In this document: positions 33,658-42,959 of the stretch, piece after piece
How positions within the stretch are numbered: position 1 is the stretch's first letter
Layout: each line of letters opens with the position of its first letter
DNA from: Clostridiales bacterium
Lineage (GTDB): Bacteria > Bacillota > Clostridia > Oscillospirales > Oscillospiraceae
Length of the DNA stretch: 64,000 bases
NCBI GenBank assembly: GCA_029265405.1
Contig: JAJUJI010000008.1
Coordinates: 1-64,000 of the forward strand
Direction: 5' to 3'
The notes under the pieces: model-generated
What the model was told of the DNA's origin: nothing
Database searches by the model: none
What the model saw: only the letters and a program-made list of their open reading frames with translations
Translations under genes and position numbers: made by a program

Positions 33658-34134
33658 ATGAAGAGGTTTGCTTTTACGCTGGCCCCGCTGCTGAAGGTCA
33701 GGGAAGCAGCAAAAGAGAAGCTGATGGCGGAATACGCCGAGGCTTTAGCGGCGCTGGAAGCCGCAAATAAAAAAAAGAACGACCTGGAAAGCCGCTTTGA
33801 GGCTCTTACCGCCGAATATGAGGCACAGGCCTTCGGCGGGGTAAAGCCCGCGCAGATGCGTGCGGCCAAGCTGTATCTTGAGGAGCTCCAGGAAGAAATA
33901 AGGGCGGCGGAAGCCGAAGTTTGGCGGGCGCAGGCAAAGGCGGAAAGCAAGCGGCAAGAGCTGACGGAGGTCCATAAGGAAATAAAGACGCTGGAGAAGC
34001 TAAAGGAAAAGCAATATCGCGAATACCTTGCGGAGGCTGAAAAGCAGGAAGCAAAAATCAGGGAGGATATGCTGGCCTTCAATGTCGCGGGGAGCGCCGG
34101 CAGCGACGCTTCGTTAAGCGCCGATATTAAGTGA
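33658..34134 (+). CDS. fliJ: Flagellar export protein FliJ
   Basis: 158 residues, an antiparallel coiled coil, starting MKRFAFTLAPLLKVRE as FliJ proteins do. It is the central stalk of the FliI ATPase and links it to FlhA. The ribosome site is weak; it lies 13 bp after fliI. Confidence 0.92.
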   Translation: MKRFAFTLAPLLKVREAAKEKLMAEYAEALAALEAANKKKNDLESRFEALTAEYEAQAFGGVKPAQMRAAKLYLEELQEEIRAAEAEVWRAQAKAESKRQELTEVHKEIKTLEKLKEKQYREYLAEAEKQEAKIREDMLAFNVAGSAGSDASLSADIK

Positions 34135-34167
34135 TATAAGCCTACCGGCCGACGGGAGTGTAAAGTT

Positions 34168-34920
34168 ATGAGCGAAGCCAAGGCGGCACAAACGAAAATT
34201 CAAAAAGCTCCCGCGCCTTCCAAAGGCGCCGAAACGGCGGCGCCAGACAAGGGCAAAAGCGCTGCAAATGGCGCGCAGGGCGCGGCGGCTGCGAGAGCGG
34301 GAGGTCCGGCAAAGCCGGGAGCTATTCCGGTAAAGCCCAGCGCCGTCAGAAGACGTAAGGGTAAGGTGGTTCTAATTCCATTGGCGATACTTCTGCTTTT
34401 GGGAGCCGCGGCTGCAGCGCTGTATTTTACCGGCCTTATCAACCCTTTGCTTGAAGCGGCTGGACTCGTCGAGAGCGGTCCGGAGCAGCCGGCCATGAGC
34501 GCCGAAGAGCTGGCCGCCTGGGAGGAGAAGCTGGCTCGACAGGATGAGGAGCTTAAAAAGAAAAAGGAAGACCTTGACTTAAAAGAGCAGCAGCTTGCAG
34601 ACAGGGAAAAGGAACTTAACGTAAAGGAAAACAACCTTAAAATATATGGACAGTCCAGCCCGCATGTTGAGGAATATACCCAGACCTTTCAGGAGATGCT
34701 GGCGGGGCTTAACGATGACGAGCTGTCCTACATAAAGCGCATGAGCGTGGTCTACGCAAAAATGGAGCCGGCCTCTGCGGCTTCGATAATAACCCAGCTT
34801 TACGACATTCAAAAGACCTCCGCAATATTGTACTATATGCTGCCGGAAGCCGCCGCAAAAATACTGGAGCAGATGGATAAGGCTACGGCGGCTGAAATAA
34901 CGGAGATCATACTAAATTAG
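34168..34920 (+). CDS. ylxF: YlxF/MotE-like membrane protein
   Basis: 250 residues. A Lys/Ala/Pro-rich cytosolic start (about 65 residues) is followed by one membrane helix (about 67-92), a coiled coil (ELKKKKEDLDLKEQQL) and a C-terminal MgtE-N/FliG-like helical domain (AGLNDDELSYIKRMSVVYAKM). This plan and the place between fliJ and fliK match YlxF of Bacillus and the MotE chaperone of stator protein MotB. A role at stators or the rod is inferred from these. Confidence 0.8.
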   Translation: MSEAKAAQTKIQKAPAPSKGAETAAPDKGKSAANGAQGAAAARAGGPAKPGAIPVKPSAVRRRKGKVVLIPLAILLLLGAAAAALYFTGLINPLLEAAGLVESGPEQPAMSAEELAAWEEKLARQDEELKKKKEDLDLKEQQLADREKELNVKENNLKIYGQSSPHVEEYTQTFQEMLAGLNDDELSYIKRMSVVYAKMEPASAASIITQLYDIQKTSAILYYMLPEAAAKILEQMDKATAAEITEIILN

Positions 34921-34951
34921 CTCATACTGTTTTAGGAAAGGCTGTGGTCGA

Positions 34952-36697
34952 TTGAAAGCCTGTGAAACAATTACAGCAAGCATTCCTTGCATTTGCGGCT
35001 GTTCGTCCGCCAGCCTGGCGGAGCGGGCAAATTCCCCCACCCAGGCAGGGGCTGACGAAGCGAGGGGCTCGGTTTTTAAGGAGCTTCTCAAAGACCGCGC
35101 GGCAGCGCCGGCTGCAGCCGAAAAGGCCGCAGTCGTAGCGATTGAGGGCGGCGAGGATGCGCAGGAGAATAAAACAGACGGCAAAGAGGAAACGGTGCTG
35201 ATTGGCGGCGGAGAGGCGTTCCTGGCGGGTTTTTTTTTCACGCAGGCTGACGGAGAAGCCGGTACGGCGGGAAAAAACTCTGCGGTTTCAAACCGGGTCG
35301 AGGCGCTGGCGGGCATACGGGGCGGCATAACGGCAGAGACGGCCGAAGAACCGATGTGGGACGGTATGGCGCAGCCTGCGCCGGTCGAATACGGCTCAGT
35401 CGAAGCCGATATCGAAGGCGGAGATCCATTAATGGAGAAACAGGCGCCGGCGGACGCCGGATTGAAGCAGGCGGGAGAAAGCCCATCCCCGGGCGCAATT
35501 AGCGGCGGCTATGCGACGACTGTAAAGCCGGAATGGGGAATGACGGCAAGCGGCGAGACTGACACGGTAAGGGCCGAGCAGCATATATCCGTTTCAATTT
35601 CAGAAACAGGCGATCCTGCGGCGGAAAGCGCGACGGCGGAAGGCGCGACGGCGGAAAGCGCGACGGCGGAAAGCGCGACGGCGGAAGGAAATGCACTTCC
35701 TCTGCTGAAAGCGGACGGCTATGAGCCAGAAAAAGCGGGTGCGCCGCAAAACGGAGAAGCTGCGGCGGTGCCGGTTGCCGCAGACGCGGGCTTTGAAGCC
35801 TCGGCAGTCGGGGCGACGGCTTCCGGGGAAGATGAGCCGGGAGTGCGGACGGCTTCCGACGATCATATTGAGCAGATTAAGGTTAAGGCCGACATGGCCG
35901 GGCCTGAGGCGGAAAGCGGCCTTACGGCGCCGGAACTGAGGGACAGCGCCGAGCGCGGGAGGCGGAGGTCGGAAGTCCCGATATCGGACGAAGAAAGAAG
36001 CTTTTCAGTGAACGGGCCCTTGAATATTGCAGATAAGATATCAAAGGCCTTGAAGGATAGCGGCGGCCGGCCGACGGACGGAGAAAACAGCTCCGCCGGC
36101 GCAGCGGCAGGGGAAAATAAAACAAAGGCCGTTTATGCAAGTCCTAACGCCGCCGCGTTCGGCACCGTAGCGGCAAGTACTGCGAAAACGACTGAGCATC
36201 TTGATGCGGAGGTGAAAAGCGACGCTGCCGCAAAGGCCCTGGATAGGCTGGCGGACGATCTCATTTCGGCGGAGATGAAGGAAGGCGAGCTGAGGATAAC
36301 CCTTGAGCCCGAAAAGCTGGGCGAGATATCCATATCGGTATCTAAAACTGAGAGCGGGATAAGCGCAAAGATACGGACGGAGGACAGAGACCTGTCGGCG
36401 GCCATATCCAACCATATACATAGGCTGATAAACACCCTGGAAAGCCGCGGAGTCGCCGTCGGAGAGGTTGACGTTTCCTACGCGCCTGCGGGGGACGGCA
36501 TGGCGCGGCATAGCGATTCCGGCTGGAGCGCATACGAACAAGGACGGAGCCGAGCGGGTGTTTTTTTTCAGCGGGCCGGTGAAGACGCCTTTTTCAAGCA
36601 GTGGAAGGAAATAGCGGCCGCGACCGCCGATTTGAACGGATATATATATTCGCAAGCGGGCTCCGGGATGGAGCATACGGTGGAATACAGGATTTAA
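34952..36697 (+). CDS. fliK: Flagellar hook-length control protein FliK
   Basis: 581 residues from a TTG at 34952. A long, low-complexity N-terminal ruler part (Ala, Glu, Gly-rich) is followed by the conserved C-terminal switch domain (LRITLEPEKLGEISISV, INTLESRGVAVGEVDV). It measures hook length and flips FlhB to filament export. The ruler holds 4.4 copies of a 5-residue repeat at 35621-35689, so its length can change by slippage. Similarity in the ruler part is not expected between species. Confidence 0.9.
   Translation: MKACETITASIPCICGCSSASLAERANSPTQAGADEARGSVFKELLKDRAAAPAAAEKAAVVAIEGGEDAQENKTDGKEETVLIGGGEAFLAGFFFTQADGEAGTAGKNSAVSNRVEALAGIRGGITAETAEEPMWDGMAQPAPVEYGSVEADIEGGDPLMEKQAPADAGLKQAGESPSPGAISGGYATTVKPEWGMTASGETDTVRAEQHISVSISETGDPAAESATAEGATAESATAESATAEGNALPLLKADGYEPEKAGAPQNGEAAAVPVAADAGFEASAVGATASGEDEPGVRTASDDHIEQIKVKADMAGPEAESGLTAPELRDSAERGRRRSEVPISDEERSFSVNGPLNIADKISKALKDSGGRPTDGENSSAGAAAGENKTKAVYASPNAAAFGTVAASTAKTTEHLDAEVKSDAAAKALDRLADDLISAEMKEGELRITLEPEKLGEISISVSKTESGISAKIRTEDRDLSAAISNHIHRLINTLESRGVAVGEVDVSYAPAGDGMARHSDSGWSAYEQGRSRAGVFFQRAGEDAFFKQWKEIAAATADLNGYIYSQAGSGMEHTVEYRI
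35621..35689 (+). repeat. In-frame 15-bp tandem repeat in fliK
   Basis: Four complete 15-bp units of the type GCGGAAAGCGCGACG (one with GGC for AGC) and a partial fifth, coding for Ala-Glu-Ser-Ala-Thr. Copy changes keep frame and would lengthen or shorten the FliK ruler by five residues each. Confidence 0.9.
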
Positions 36698-36711
36698 GAC
36701 GGAGGTTTATT

Positions 36712-37209
36712 ATGGCGGATTCGGTTTCTTCGACCGGCAGCGCCGGTACCATCCATTATGTCAGCGGCTCAAACGAATCAAGCGGCGGAATCAAGGTGGA
36801 TACGGATATGTTCCTGAAGCTGCTTGTAGCTCAGATGCAATACCAGGACCCGCTGGAGCCGCAGTCAAATACCCAGCTTGTCGCAGAGCTTGCGCAGATG
36901 AGCGAGATGGAACAGATGCAGCAGATGAATTTGTCGCTGTCGAATTCCCAGGCCTACGGCCTTATCGGCAAATACGCCTACGCGGAGGTCCTTGACAGCA
37001 AAACGGGGGTTACTAACCAATACTTCGGCCTGGTGACGAGCGTGGCAATCAAGGACGGCGTAACATACGCGGTCATGGGCGATTATGCGGTGGACGTCTC
37101 AAACATCACCAGGGTTTTCGACAGCTCCTATGCGGAAAGCTCGGCGGACTCGGAATCAACGGAACCAACGGAATCAACGGAATCAACACAGCCGACGGCG
37201 GAAGCCTGA
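36712..37209 (+). CDS. flgD: Hook cap protein FlgD
   Basis: 165 residues from the ATG at 36712 (GGAGG upstream; a longer frame overlaps fliK). It contains the FlgD core MFLKLLVAQMQYQDPLEP and a short C-terminal beta part, without the Ig-like domain of the enterobacterial form. The last 25 residues are a Glu-Ser-Thr/Pro repeat. It caps the growing hook. Confidence 0.93.
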   Translation: MADSVSSTGSAGTIHYVSGSNESSGGIKVDTDMFLKLLVAQMQYQDPLEPQSNTQLVAELAQMSEMEQMQQMNLSLSNSQAYGLIGKYAYAEVLDSKTGVTNQYFGLVTSVAIKDGVTYAVMGDYAVDVSNITRVFDSSYAESSADSESTEPTESTESTQPTAEA

Positions 37210-37255
37210 ATATATCGGCATCACAATAATTAATTAATGAAAGAGGTAGACAACT

Positions 37256-38164
37256 ATGATGCGTTCCCTTTTCTCGGCGGTTTCCGGCCTTAAGACTCAT
37301 CAGACGGCTATGGACGTCATCGGCAACAACGTCGCGAACGTAAACACCACGGCCTATAAATCCAGCAGAGCGCTATTTCAAGACATCTACAGCCAGACGA
37401 TTAGCGCCGCCACGGCTCCGACCACCACCTCCGGCGGAATCAACGCAAAGCAGGTGGGACTAGGCGTAACTACCGCCGCCATAGGCCTGAACATGACAGA
37501 AGGCAACACCCAGACCACTTCCAACCCCCTCGACCTTGCCATTTCCGGAGAAGGCTTTTTCGTAATCAGCGACGGCTCTGGCGGCTACCTCTATACAAGA
37601 AACGGAGCTTTCCAGCTCGACTCGCAGGGCTATCTGATTACCACCAACGGCAATTATGTTATGGGAATAGCCGAGGACCACAACTCGGCCACCAGCCTTA
37701 TTGACGACGACGACAGCTCTACCCTCACCGGAGCAAGCCTCACAAGGCTCAGGCTTTTCGGCTCCGAAACCGTTGGGGCGACTACCTATGAGTATTCCGA
37801 CTATGCAATAGACTCAAACGGCTACATAACGGCCACGGTAACCGAGACGACGGGTACGGGCTCCACCACCTCAACCCAAAGGGTGGGCAGGCTTGTCCTC
37901 GCCACCTTCAACAATACGGCCGGACTTGAGAAGGTCGGCTCCAGCTGCTATGAGCAATCCTTGAACAGCGGCACGCCGGACTATGATTTTGTGAATGTGG
38001 GGCCGGCAGGCAGCCTAAAGGTCGGCGCTCTTGAAATGTCAAACGTCGATCTGGCCAACGAGCTGACGAACATGATAGTCGTCCAGAGAGGCTACCAGGC
38101 GAACTCCAGAGTCATCACCGTATCCGACACCATGCTGGAGGAGCTTATTAATCTCAAGCGCTGA
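37256..38164 (+). CDS. flgE: Flagellar hook protein FlgE (short form)
   Basis: 302 residues. The rod/hook N-terminus (MRSLFSAVSGLKTHQTAMDVIGNNVANVNT) and C-terminus (VDLANELTNMIVVQRGYQANSRVI) are clear. It is short, like the Bacillus hook protein (about 264), and follows flgD, which fixes it as the hook rather than the distal rod. A GAGGT site precedes two adjacent ATG codons; either could start. Confidence 0.92.
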   Translation: MMRSLFSAVSGLKTHQTAMDVIGNNVANVNTTAYKSSRALFQDIYSQTISAATAPTTTSGGINAKQVGLGVTTAAIGLNMTEGNTQTTSNPLDLAISGEGFFVISDGSGGYLYTRNGAFQLDSQGYLITTNGNYVMGIAEDHNSATSLIDDDDSSTLTGASLTRLRLFGSETVGATTYEYSDYAIDSNGYITATVTETTGTGSTTSTQRVGRLVLATFNNTAGLEKVGSSCYEQSLNSGTPDYDFVNVGPAGSLKVGALEMSNVDLANELTNMIVVQRGYQANSRVITVSDTMLEELINLKR

Positions 38165-38275
38165 AAATCGCCGCTGAATCTTGGCGCAATGAGCCGGGCC
38201 ATGGATGGGCGCGTTAAGTTCTGTCCGCTCTAAGCCGAGGGTTATAAATGACGGAGAAAAGGAATTGTTGCCGTT

Positions 38276-38500
38276 ATGATAAAGCTGACCAGAATCAACA
38301 AGCAGGAAAAATTCTGGGTTAACGAAAACCAGATAGAGTTCATGGAGGAGACTCCTGATACGATATTATCTATGGTGTCGGGCCGCAAAGTGGCGGTAGC
38401 CGAAACGGCCGAAGAGGTCGTGGGTCTTATAGAATCTTTGCGCCGGACCGGCCTTGCAGCGCGAGAGCCCTGTTCAGGCCAACATGCCGAGCTTGAGTAA
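38276..38500 (+). CDS. flbD: FlbD/SwrD-family motility protein
   Basis: 74 residues, starting MIKLTRINKQEKFWVNENQIEFME, the signature of the small FlbD family found between the hook and motA genes. In Bacillus the equivalent SwrD raises motor power for swarming, probably at the stator. The last 15 residues lie beyond the family core. Confidence 0.9.
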   Translation: MIKLTRINKQEKFWVNENQIEFMEETPDTILSMVSGRKVAVAETAEEVVGLIESLRRTGLAAREPCSGQHAELE

Positions 38501-38586
38501 GGCGGGACGCTGAAAGCGTAAAGCCGCCGCCGGGTTAGCGCTCGACTGGCCAATATATCATCGTCTGAAAGCTGGAGTAACGGCAC

Positions 38587-39381
38587 ATGAACTTGTCATT
38601 GTTAATTAGTATCGTCCTCGGGTTTGCCTGCGTAGTATTCAGTATAATGAGCAGCGGCAGCATAATGGACTTTGTGGATCCCGCCTCCATCTTCATAGTC
38701 GTCGGAGGAGTCATATGCGCAACGGCGGCGTCTTTCCCCACCAAGCGCCTATTAAGGACCGTTAAGGCGGTAAGCCTGGTGTTTAAAAAAACTGTGGTGG
38801 ACCTGAATGAGGACATAGACAAAATAGTCGAGATAGCCAATGTGGCGCGGAGGAACGGCCTGCTGGCCATGGAGGATATGGCCAGCCAGATGGACGACCC
38901 TTTTATGAAGAAGGGCATACTGCTGGTGGTCGACGGAACGGATCCGGAGCTGCTCAGAAACATACTGGAAACCGAGCTGTCGGTCATAAAGGAGCGGCAT
39001 GGGGAGAATAGGGCGGTGCTCGATGCGATGGCTGCATATTCGCCGTCTTTCGGAATGATAGGCACGCTGATAGGCCTTATCAACATGCTTAAAAACCTTA
39101 ACGATATGAGCTCCCTTGGCCTGAACATGTCTGTTGCGCTGGTGACGACCTTTTACGGCTCAATGCTGGCCAACCTGGTTTTCAATCCTCTGTCTAAGCA
39201 TTTAAAATCTATAGGAAATATGGAGTATCTCAGAAAAGAACTCATCATAGAGGGCATAATATCAATACTCAACGGAGAAAATCCTCGGGTGATTAAAGAA
39301 AAGCTCAGCACCTACCTGCCCAGCAGCCAGCAGAACAAGGGCAAACCCAAAAAAGAAAACGAGGGCAGCGATAATGATTAG
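38587..39381 (+). CDS. motA: Stator protein MotA
   Basis: 264 residues, four membrane helices (the first at about 3-22, the second at about 34-52, the last two at about 150-200) and a large cytosolic loop that meets FliG. The conserved PSFGMIGTLIGLI stretch lies in the third helix. With MotB it forms the ion channel that drives rotation. Confidence 0.96.
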   Translation: MNLSLLISIVLGFACVVFSIMSSGSIMDFVDPASIFIVVGGVICATAASFPTKRLLRTVKAVSLVFKKTVVDLNEDIDKIVEIANVARRNGLLAMEDMASQMDDPFMKKGILLVVDGTDPELLRNILETELSVIKERHGENRAVLDAMAAYSPSFGMIGTLIGLINMLKNLNDMSSLGLNMSVALVTTFYGSMLANLVFNPLSKHLKSIGNMEYLRKELIIEGIISILNGENPRVIKEKLSTYLPSSQQNKGKPKKENEGSDND

Positions 39382-39406
39382 GCCTGCGGAAGGGAGGTAG
39401 CAACGG

Positions 39407-40201
39407 ATGGCAAGGAAGGTTGAGGAAGAGGAAGCCTCCGGCTACAACTGGATGGATACGTACGGAGACATGGTTACGCTGCTTTTGTGCTTCTTCGTAT
39501 TGCTGTATTCCTTCTCCACCATAGACGCTAAAAAATGGCAGGAGCTTGTGGCGGCCTTTTCGGGCGAAGCCAGCCCGAACGTCATTTCGGTAATAGGCAT
39601 GACGGAGCTTACGGTCCATGATGTGGACGCTCTTGATCCGCCGCTTAACCTGAATGAAATAAAGGACAAGGATTCCAAGCACAGGCAGGATGGCGGAGGC
39701 CTTGCTGAGCTGAGCTCCGAGGCTGCGGCCGACGAGCTGTATATGAGCATCAAGTCGTACATTGAGAATAACAACATGCAGGGCAGCGTCAGCATAGAGC
39801 GTACCGAGGAGGCCATATATCTGCGTTTCAACGAGATGGCCCTTTTCAACTCGGGAGAGGCGGAGATATTGCCCCGCAGCAAGGAAAACTTCGGCAAGAT
39901 AATGCAGCTCATATACGCCAATAAAAAAGCTATCAAGGCCATAAGAATAGAGGGACATACGGATAACGTGCCCATACATACATCCGAGTTTGCCGACAAC
40001 TGGGATCTGTCGGCTAAGCGCGCCACCAACGTGCTCAGGCTGGTGCTGACCTACGGCTATTTTGAGGAGGATATGCTCTCCGCCGTCGGCTACGGCGAGT
40101 TCCATCCTGTGGCGACAAACGATAACGCGGAAGGAAGGGCGCAGAACAGGAGGGTGGATTTTGTACTTATAAGAGCGGTAAAGGCGGAAGCGGGCGATTA
40201 G
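39407..40201 (+). CDS. motB: Stator protein MotB
   Basis: 264 residues. One membrane helix near residue 25 with the ion-binding Asp in YGDMVTLLLCFFVLLYSF, then a linker and an OmpA/MotB peptidoglycan-binding domain (IRIEGHTDNVPI, NWDLSAKRATNV, NRRVDF). Whether it uses protons or sodium ions cannot be read with certainty from the helix. Confidence 0.96.
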   Translation: MARKVEEEEASGYNWMDTYGDMVTLLLCFFVLLYSFSTIDAKKWQELVAAFSGEASPNVISVIGMTELTVHDVDALDPPLNLNEIKDKDSKHRQDGGGLAELSSEAAADELYMSIKSYIENNNMQGSVSIERTEEAIYLRFNEMALFNSGEAEILPRSKENFGKIMQLIYANKKAIKAIRIEGHTDNVPIHTSEFADNWDLSAKRATNVLRLVLTYGYFEEDMLSAVGYGEFHPVATNDNAEGRAQNRRVDFVLIRAVKAEAGD

Positions 40202-40249
40202 CCTGACTGATTTTGCACTATACAAAAATAAATAAAAGAAAAGGGTAAT

Positions 40250-40666
40250 ATGAAGAAAGTTATAATTATAATAGCGGTTTTGGCGATTGCGCTTGGAGCG
40301 GCGGCTTACTTTATTTTTTTGCGCGGCAAGGCTGCCGATAGCGAAGCCAAGCCTTCCCAAACGCCGCAGCTTTATACCTGGGCAATAGAGGACTACTTTG
40401 TGACCAACGTAAAGGACAGCGACAAGCTGTTTAAGATATCGGTGGTTCTTGTGCTTAATAAGCCCGGGATGGATGAATTTTTGGAGGCCAAGCAATTCAC
40501 AATCAGGGATGCGCTGATTTTTATGCTGAGAGATCTCACGGAAGACGACATATCCAGTCCGGACATACAGGACAGGCTTAGGGTGGCCATCCCGGAGAAG
40601 CTGAACAAAGCGCTGGAAATCGATAATATTGTGTCCGCTTATTTCAACGATTTTGTAATGCAGTAG
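40250..40666 (+). CDS. fliL: Flagellar basal body protein FliL
   Basis: 138 residues: short cytosolic start, one membrane helix (about 4-24) and an extracytoplasmic stomatin-like domain ending in VSAYFNDFVMQ, the usual FliL end. It surrounds the stator and steadies torque. It lies between motB and fliM. Confidence 0.92.
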   Translation: MKKVIIIIAVLAIALGAAAYFIFLRGKAADSEAKPSQTPQLYTWAIEDYFVTNVKDSDKLFKISVVLVLNKPGMDEFLEAKQFTIRDALIFMLRDLTEDDISSPDIQDRLRVAIPEKLNKALEIDNIVSAYFNDFVMQ

Positions 40667-40731
40667 CGGCACGGCCTCAGCGGAGGGCGGCGGCCAGCAT
40701 TAGAAACAAACGCAATTGAAGGGTGGTCAGT

Positions 40732-41727
40732 ATGAACGATATTCTGTCGCAGGCGGAAATCGACAAGCTTCTTAGCGAGCTGATATCCGGCGAAGCGCCG
40801 GCGCCCGCAGCGGAGGAAAAAGAAGCGATCAAAACCTATGACTTCAGGACGGCAAACCGTTTCACAAAGGAGCAAATACGTGTCATCAACGTGATCTACA
40901 AGGATTTTGGGCTCCTGCTTTCCAACTATCTTGTGGGCATGCTGAGGGCGGAATGCCAGGCCGAGGTCATATCAATTGAGGAAATGTCCTTCAGCGAATT
41001 CAACAATTCCGTTCCCTCTCCGGTTATCATAGCCATAGTCAATACCACGCCCTTCAACGGCTCCATAATACTTGAAATGACCAAGGAGATCTCCTATTCC
41101 ATAATAAGCCGCGTGTTGGGAGGCACTAAAGAGCTATCCTCCGAAGGAAGGCAGTTTACGGAGGTCGAGCTTGCCATTATGGAAAGGGTAATGTGGCAGG
41201 TCTTAAAAAATATGGATGAGGCCTGGCGCAAAATGATGAATGTTACCTCCGTTCTTGAAAAGATTGATACAAGCATGCAGTTTGCGCAGGTGGTTGCCTT
41301 GAACGAGCCTGTGTTGATGCTGACGATGAATATCAAGATAGATAAGGAGAGCGGGCTGATAGGCTTTTGCCTGCCGCATCAGGCGCTTGAGCCTTTTACA
41401 AAAAAACTCAATCCCAGACAGCTTTATACCGGCAACCCCAGCCGGCCCATTAAAGTCGATGTGGACGGAATGAAAACAAATATCAAGAATACGGAAATAG
41501 CCATCAGCTCTTATTTTAAAACGACGGAGGCTACGGTACGGGATATAATGAGCCTTCACGTCGGGGACGTAATACAGCTTCAGCACAAGGTGAACGAGCC
41601 GCTGATAGTCAAGTACCAGGAGGTGTCCAAATATCGCGCCGCTTTGGGCAAGGTCAAGAACAGGCTTGCGCTGAAGCTGCTTGAGGAAATAAAGGAAGAC
41701 GAGGAAAACGCAGCAAGCCATTTTTGA
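40732..41727 (+). CDS. fliM: Flagellar motor switch protein FliM
   Basis: 331 residues from the ATG at 40732. The N-terminal CheY-P-binding motif (ILSQAEIDKLLSEL) is intact, followed by the CheC-like middle domain and the SpoA/FliN-like C-terminus. It receives the CheY signal and sets rotation direction with FliG and FliY. Confidence 0.97.
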   Translation: MNDILSQAEIDKLLSELISGEAPAPAAEEKEAIKTYDFRTANRFTKEQIRVINVIYKDFGLLLSNYLVGMLRAECQAEVISIEEMSFSEFNNSVPSPVIIAIVNTTPFNGSIILEMTKEISYSIISRVLGGTKELSSEGRQFTEVELAIMERVMWQVLKNMDEAWRKMMNVTSVLEKIDTSMQFAQVVALNEPVLMLTMNIKIDKESGLIGFCLPHQALEPFTKKLNPRQLYTGNPSRPIKVDVDGMKTNIKNTEIAISSYFKTTEATVRDIMSLHVGDVIQLQHKVNEPLIVKYQEVSKYRAALGKVKNRLALKLLEEIKEDEENAASHF

Positions 41728-41769
41728 CATAAGAATGAAAATAACTCGATTGGAGCTAACGGAGGAAAG

Positions 41770-42837
41770 ATGGACATATCTTTGTATTTTACGCCGGAGG
41801 AGATTGACGCCTTAGGAGAAATCGGAAATATATGCATGGGGAACTCCGCGACGGCCCTGAATATGATGCTGGGCAGGAAGGTCACCATTACCACTCCGTC
41901 CGTAGGCGTATACGAGGCGGGCGAGATCCTGAGCTCATACGACACTTCATTTTTGGCGATAAATGTTGAGTTTACAGACGGCCTTTTCGGCAAGAACCTG
42001 CTGCTTTTAAAGGATTATGACGCCGCGCTGATAACCGACCTCCTAATGGGCGGAGACGGCAATATCGAAAAGGCTAACGTAGTTCTTACTGAGATACATA
42101 TGAGCGCCATTGGCGAGCTTATGAACCAGATGATGGGCTCGGCGGCAACAGCCATGTCAAACATGATGGGCAACGGTGTAGCCATATCGCCGCCTACGGT
42201 GTTTAGAACCGAAGCGGACGAAAATGTGTCCAAATATCTTGACGGAACGACTCCGGTGGTTCAGGTCAGCTTCGATATGGAAATCGAAGGACTTTTAAAG
42301 AGCAAGCTTCTTCAGGTGATGTCCATTGAGATGGCAAGGGAAGAAATAAGGACACTTATGCATATGGGTGAGGCCGGAGCCAAAAGCAAGCCGGAGGCTT
42401 ACAGGCAGGAAACCGGGAAGACCCAGAGCATGAAGACCGCAGCGTCAGACAGCCCCGCCCGTGAAAGCGCGGCAAGGAGAGAGGCAAGCCTGGCCGGCAA
42501 AGCGACCGCAGAGGAAAGGCAGCAGGTCAGGTCGGTAAAATCGGCCACATACGAATCCTTCGACCCGCCGATTCAGGCGGCAAGCTCCCAAGACGTCTCA
42601 TCCTCAAACTTCGATTTGATAAACGATATACCGCTTCAGGTAATGGTGGAGCTGGGAAGAACCAGAAAAAATTTGGGAGATGTACTGAATTTTGGAATTG
42701 GCTCAATAATCGTGCTGGACAAGCAGGCGGGCGAGCTGGTGGACGTGATAGTAAACGGCAAGCGCATCGCAAAGGGAGAAGTGGTTGTCGTTGACGAGAA
42801 TTATGGGGTGCGAATTACCGAACTGGTGAGAGGATAA
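41770..42837 (+). CDS. fliY: Flagellar switch phosphatase FliY (FliN-type)
   Basis: 355 residues. The N-terminal CheC-like domain has two phosphatase helices (LGEIGNICMGNSA and IGELMNQMMGSA); a linker of about 90 polar residues and the C-terminal SpoA/FliN domain (IPLQVMVELGRTRKNL) follow. It completes the C-ring and removes phosphate from CheY-P at the motor. This form is typical of Firmicutes and related phyla. Confidence 0.96.
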   Translation: MDISLYFTPEEIDALGEIGNICMGNSATALNMMLGRKVTITTPSVGVYEAGEILSSYDTSFLAINVEFTDGLFGKNLLLLKDYDAALITDLLMGGDGNIEKANVVLTEIHMSAIGELMNQMMGSAATAMSNMMGNGVAISPPTVFRTEADENVSKYLDGTTPVVQVSFDMEIEGLLKSKLLQVMSIEMAREEIRTLMHMGEAGAKSKPEAYRQETGKTQSMKTAASDSPARESAARREASLAGKATAEERQQVRSVKSATYESFDPPIQAASSQDVSSSNFDLINDIPLQVMVELGRTRKNLGDVLNFGIGSIIVLDKQAGELVDVIVNGKRIAKGEVVVVDENYGVRITELVRG

Positions 42838-42959
42838 AAATGCCATAAGCCGCGCCGATTAGTAAGCTTATAACGCTGTTGTAAAACGCCCAAGCGGCTG
42901 ATATAATAAAAAATATATATTTTTTTATTTTAATAAGCTTATTAATCAAGTGATTGAGA

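Noticed and set aside
35621-35689. Tandem repeat as a CRISPR array
   Set aside because: Units are 15 bp, directly abutting, without spacers, and in frame in fliK.
35499-35696. Arg/Pro/Ser repeat frame on the minus strand opposite fliK
   Set aside because: It is the antisense reading of the fliK tandem repeat, with no start signal.
34952-36697. fliK frame as a non-coding or degraded region because of its low complexity
   Set aside because: The C-terminal hook-length domain is intact and the position between ylxF and flgD is the standard one for fliK.
39305-40672. 455-codon frame on the minus strand opposite motB and fliL
   Set aside because: motB and fliL are clear on the plus strand; the antisense translation has no recognisable domain or ribosome site.
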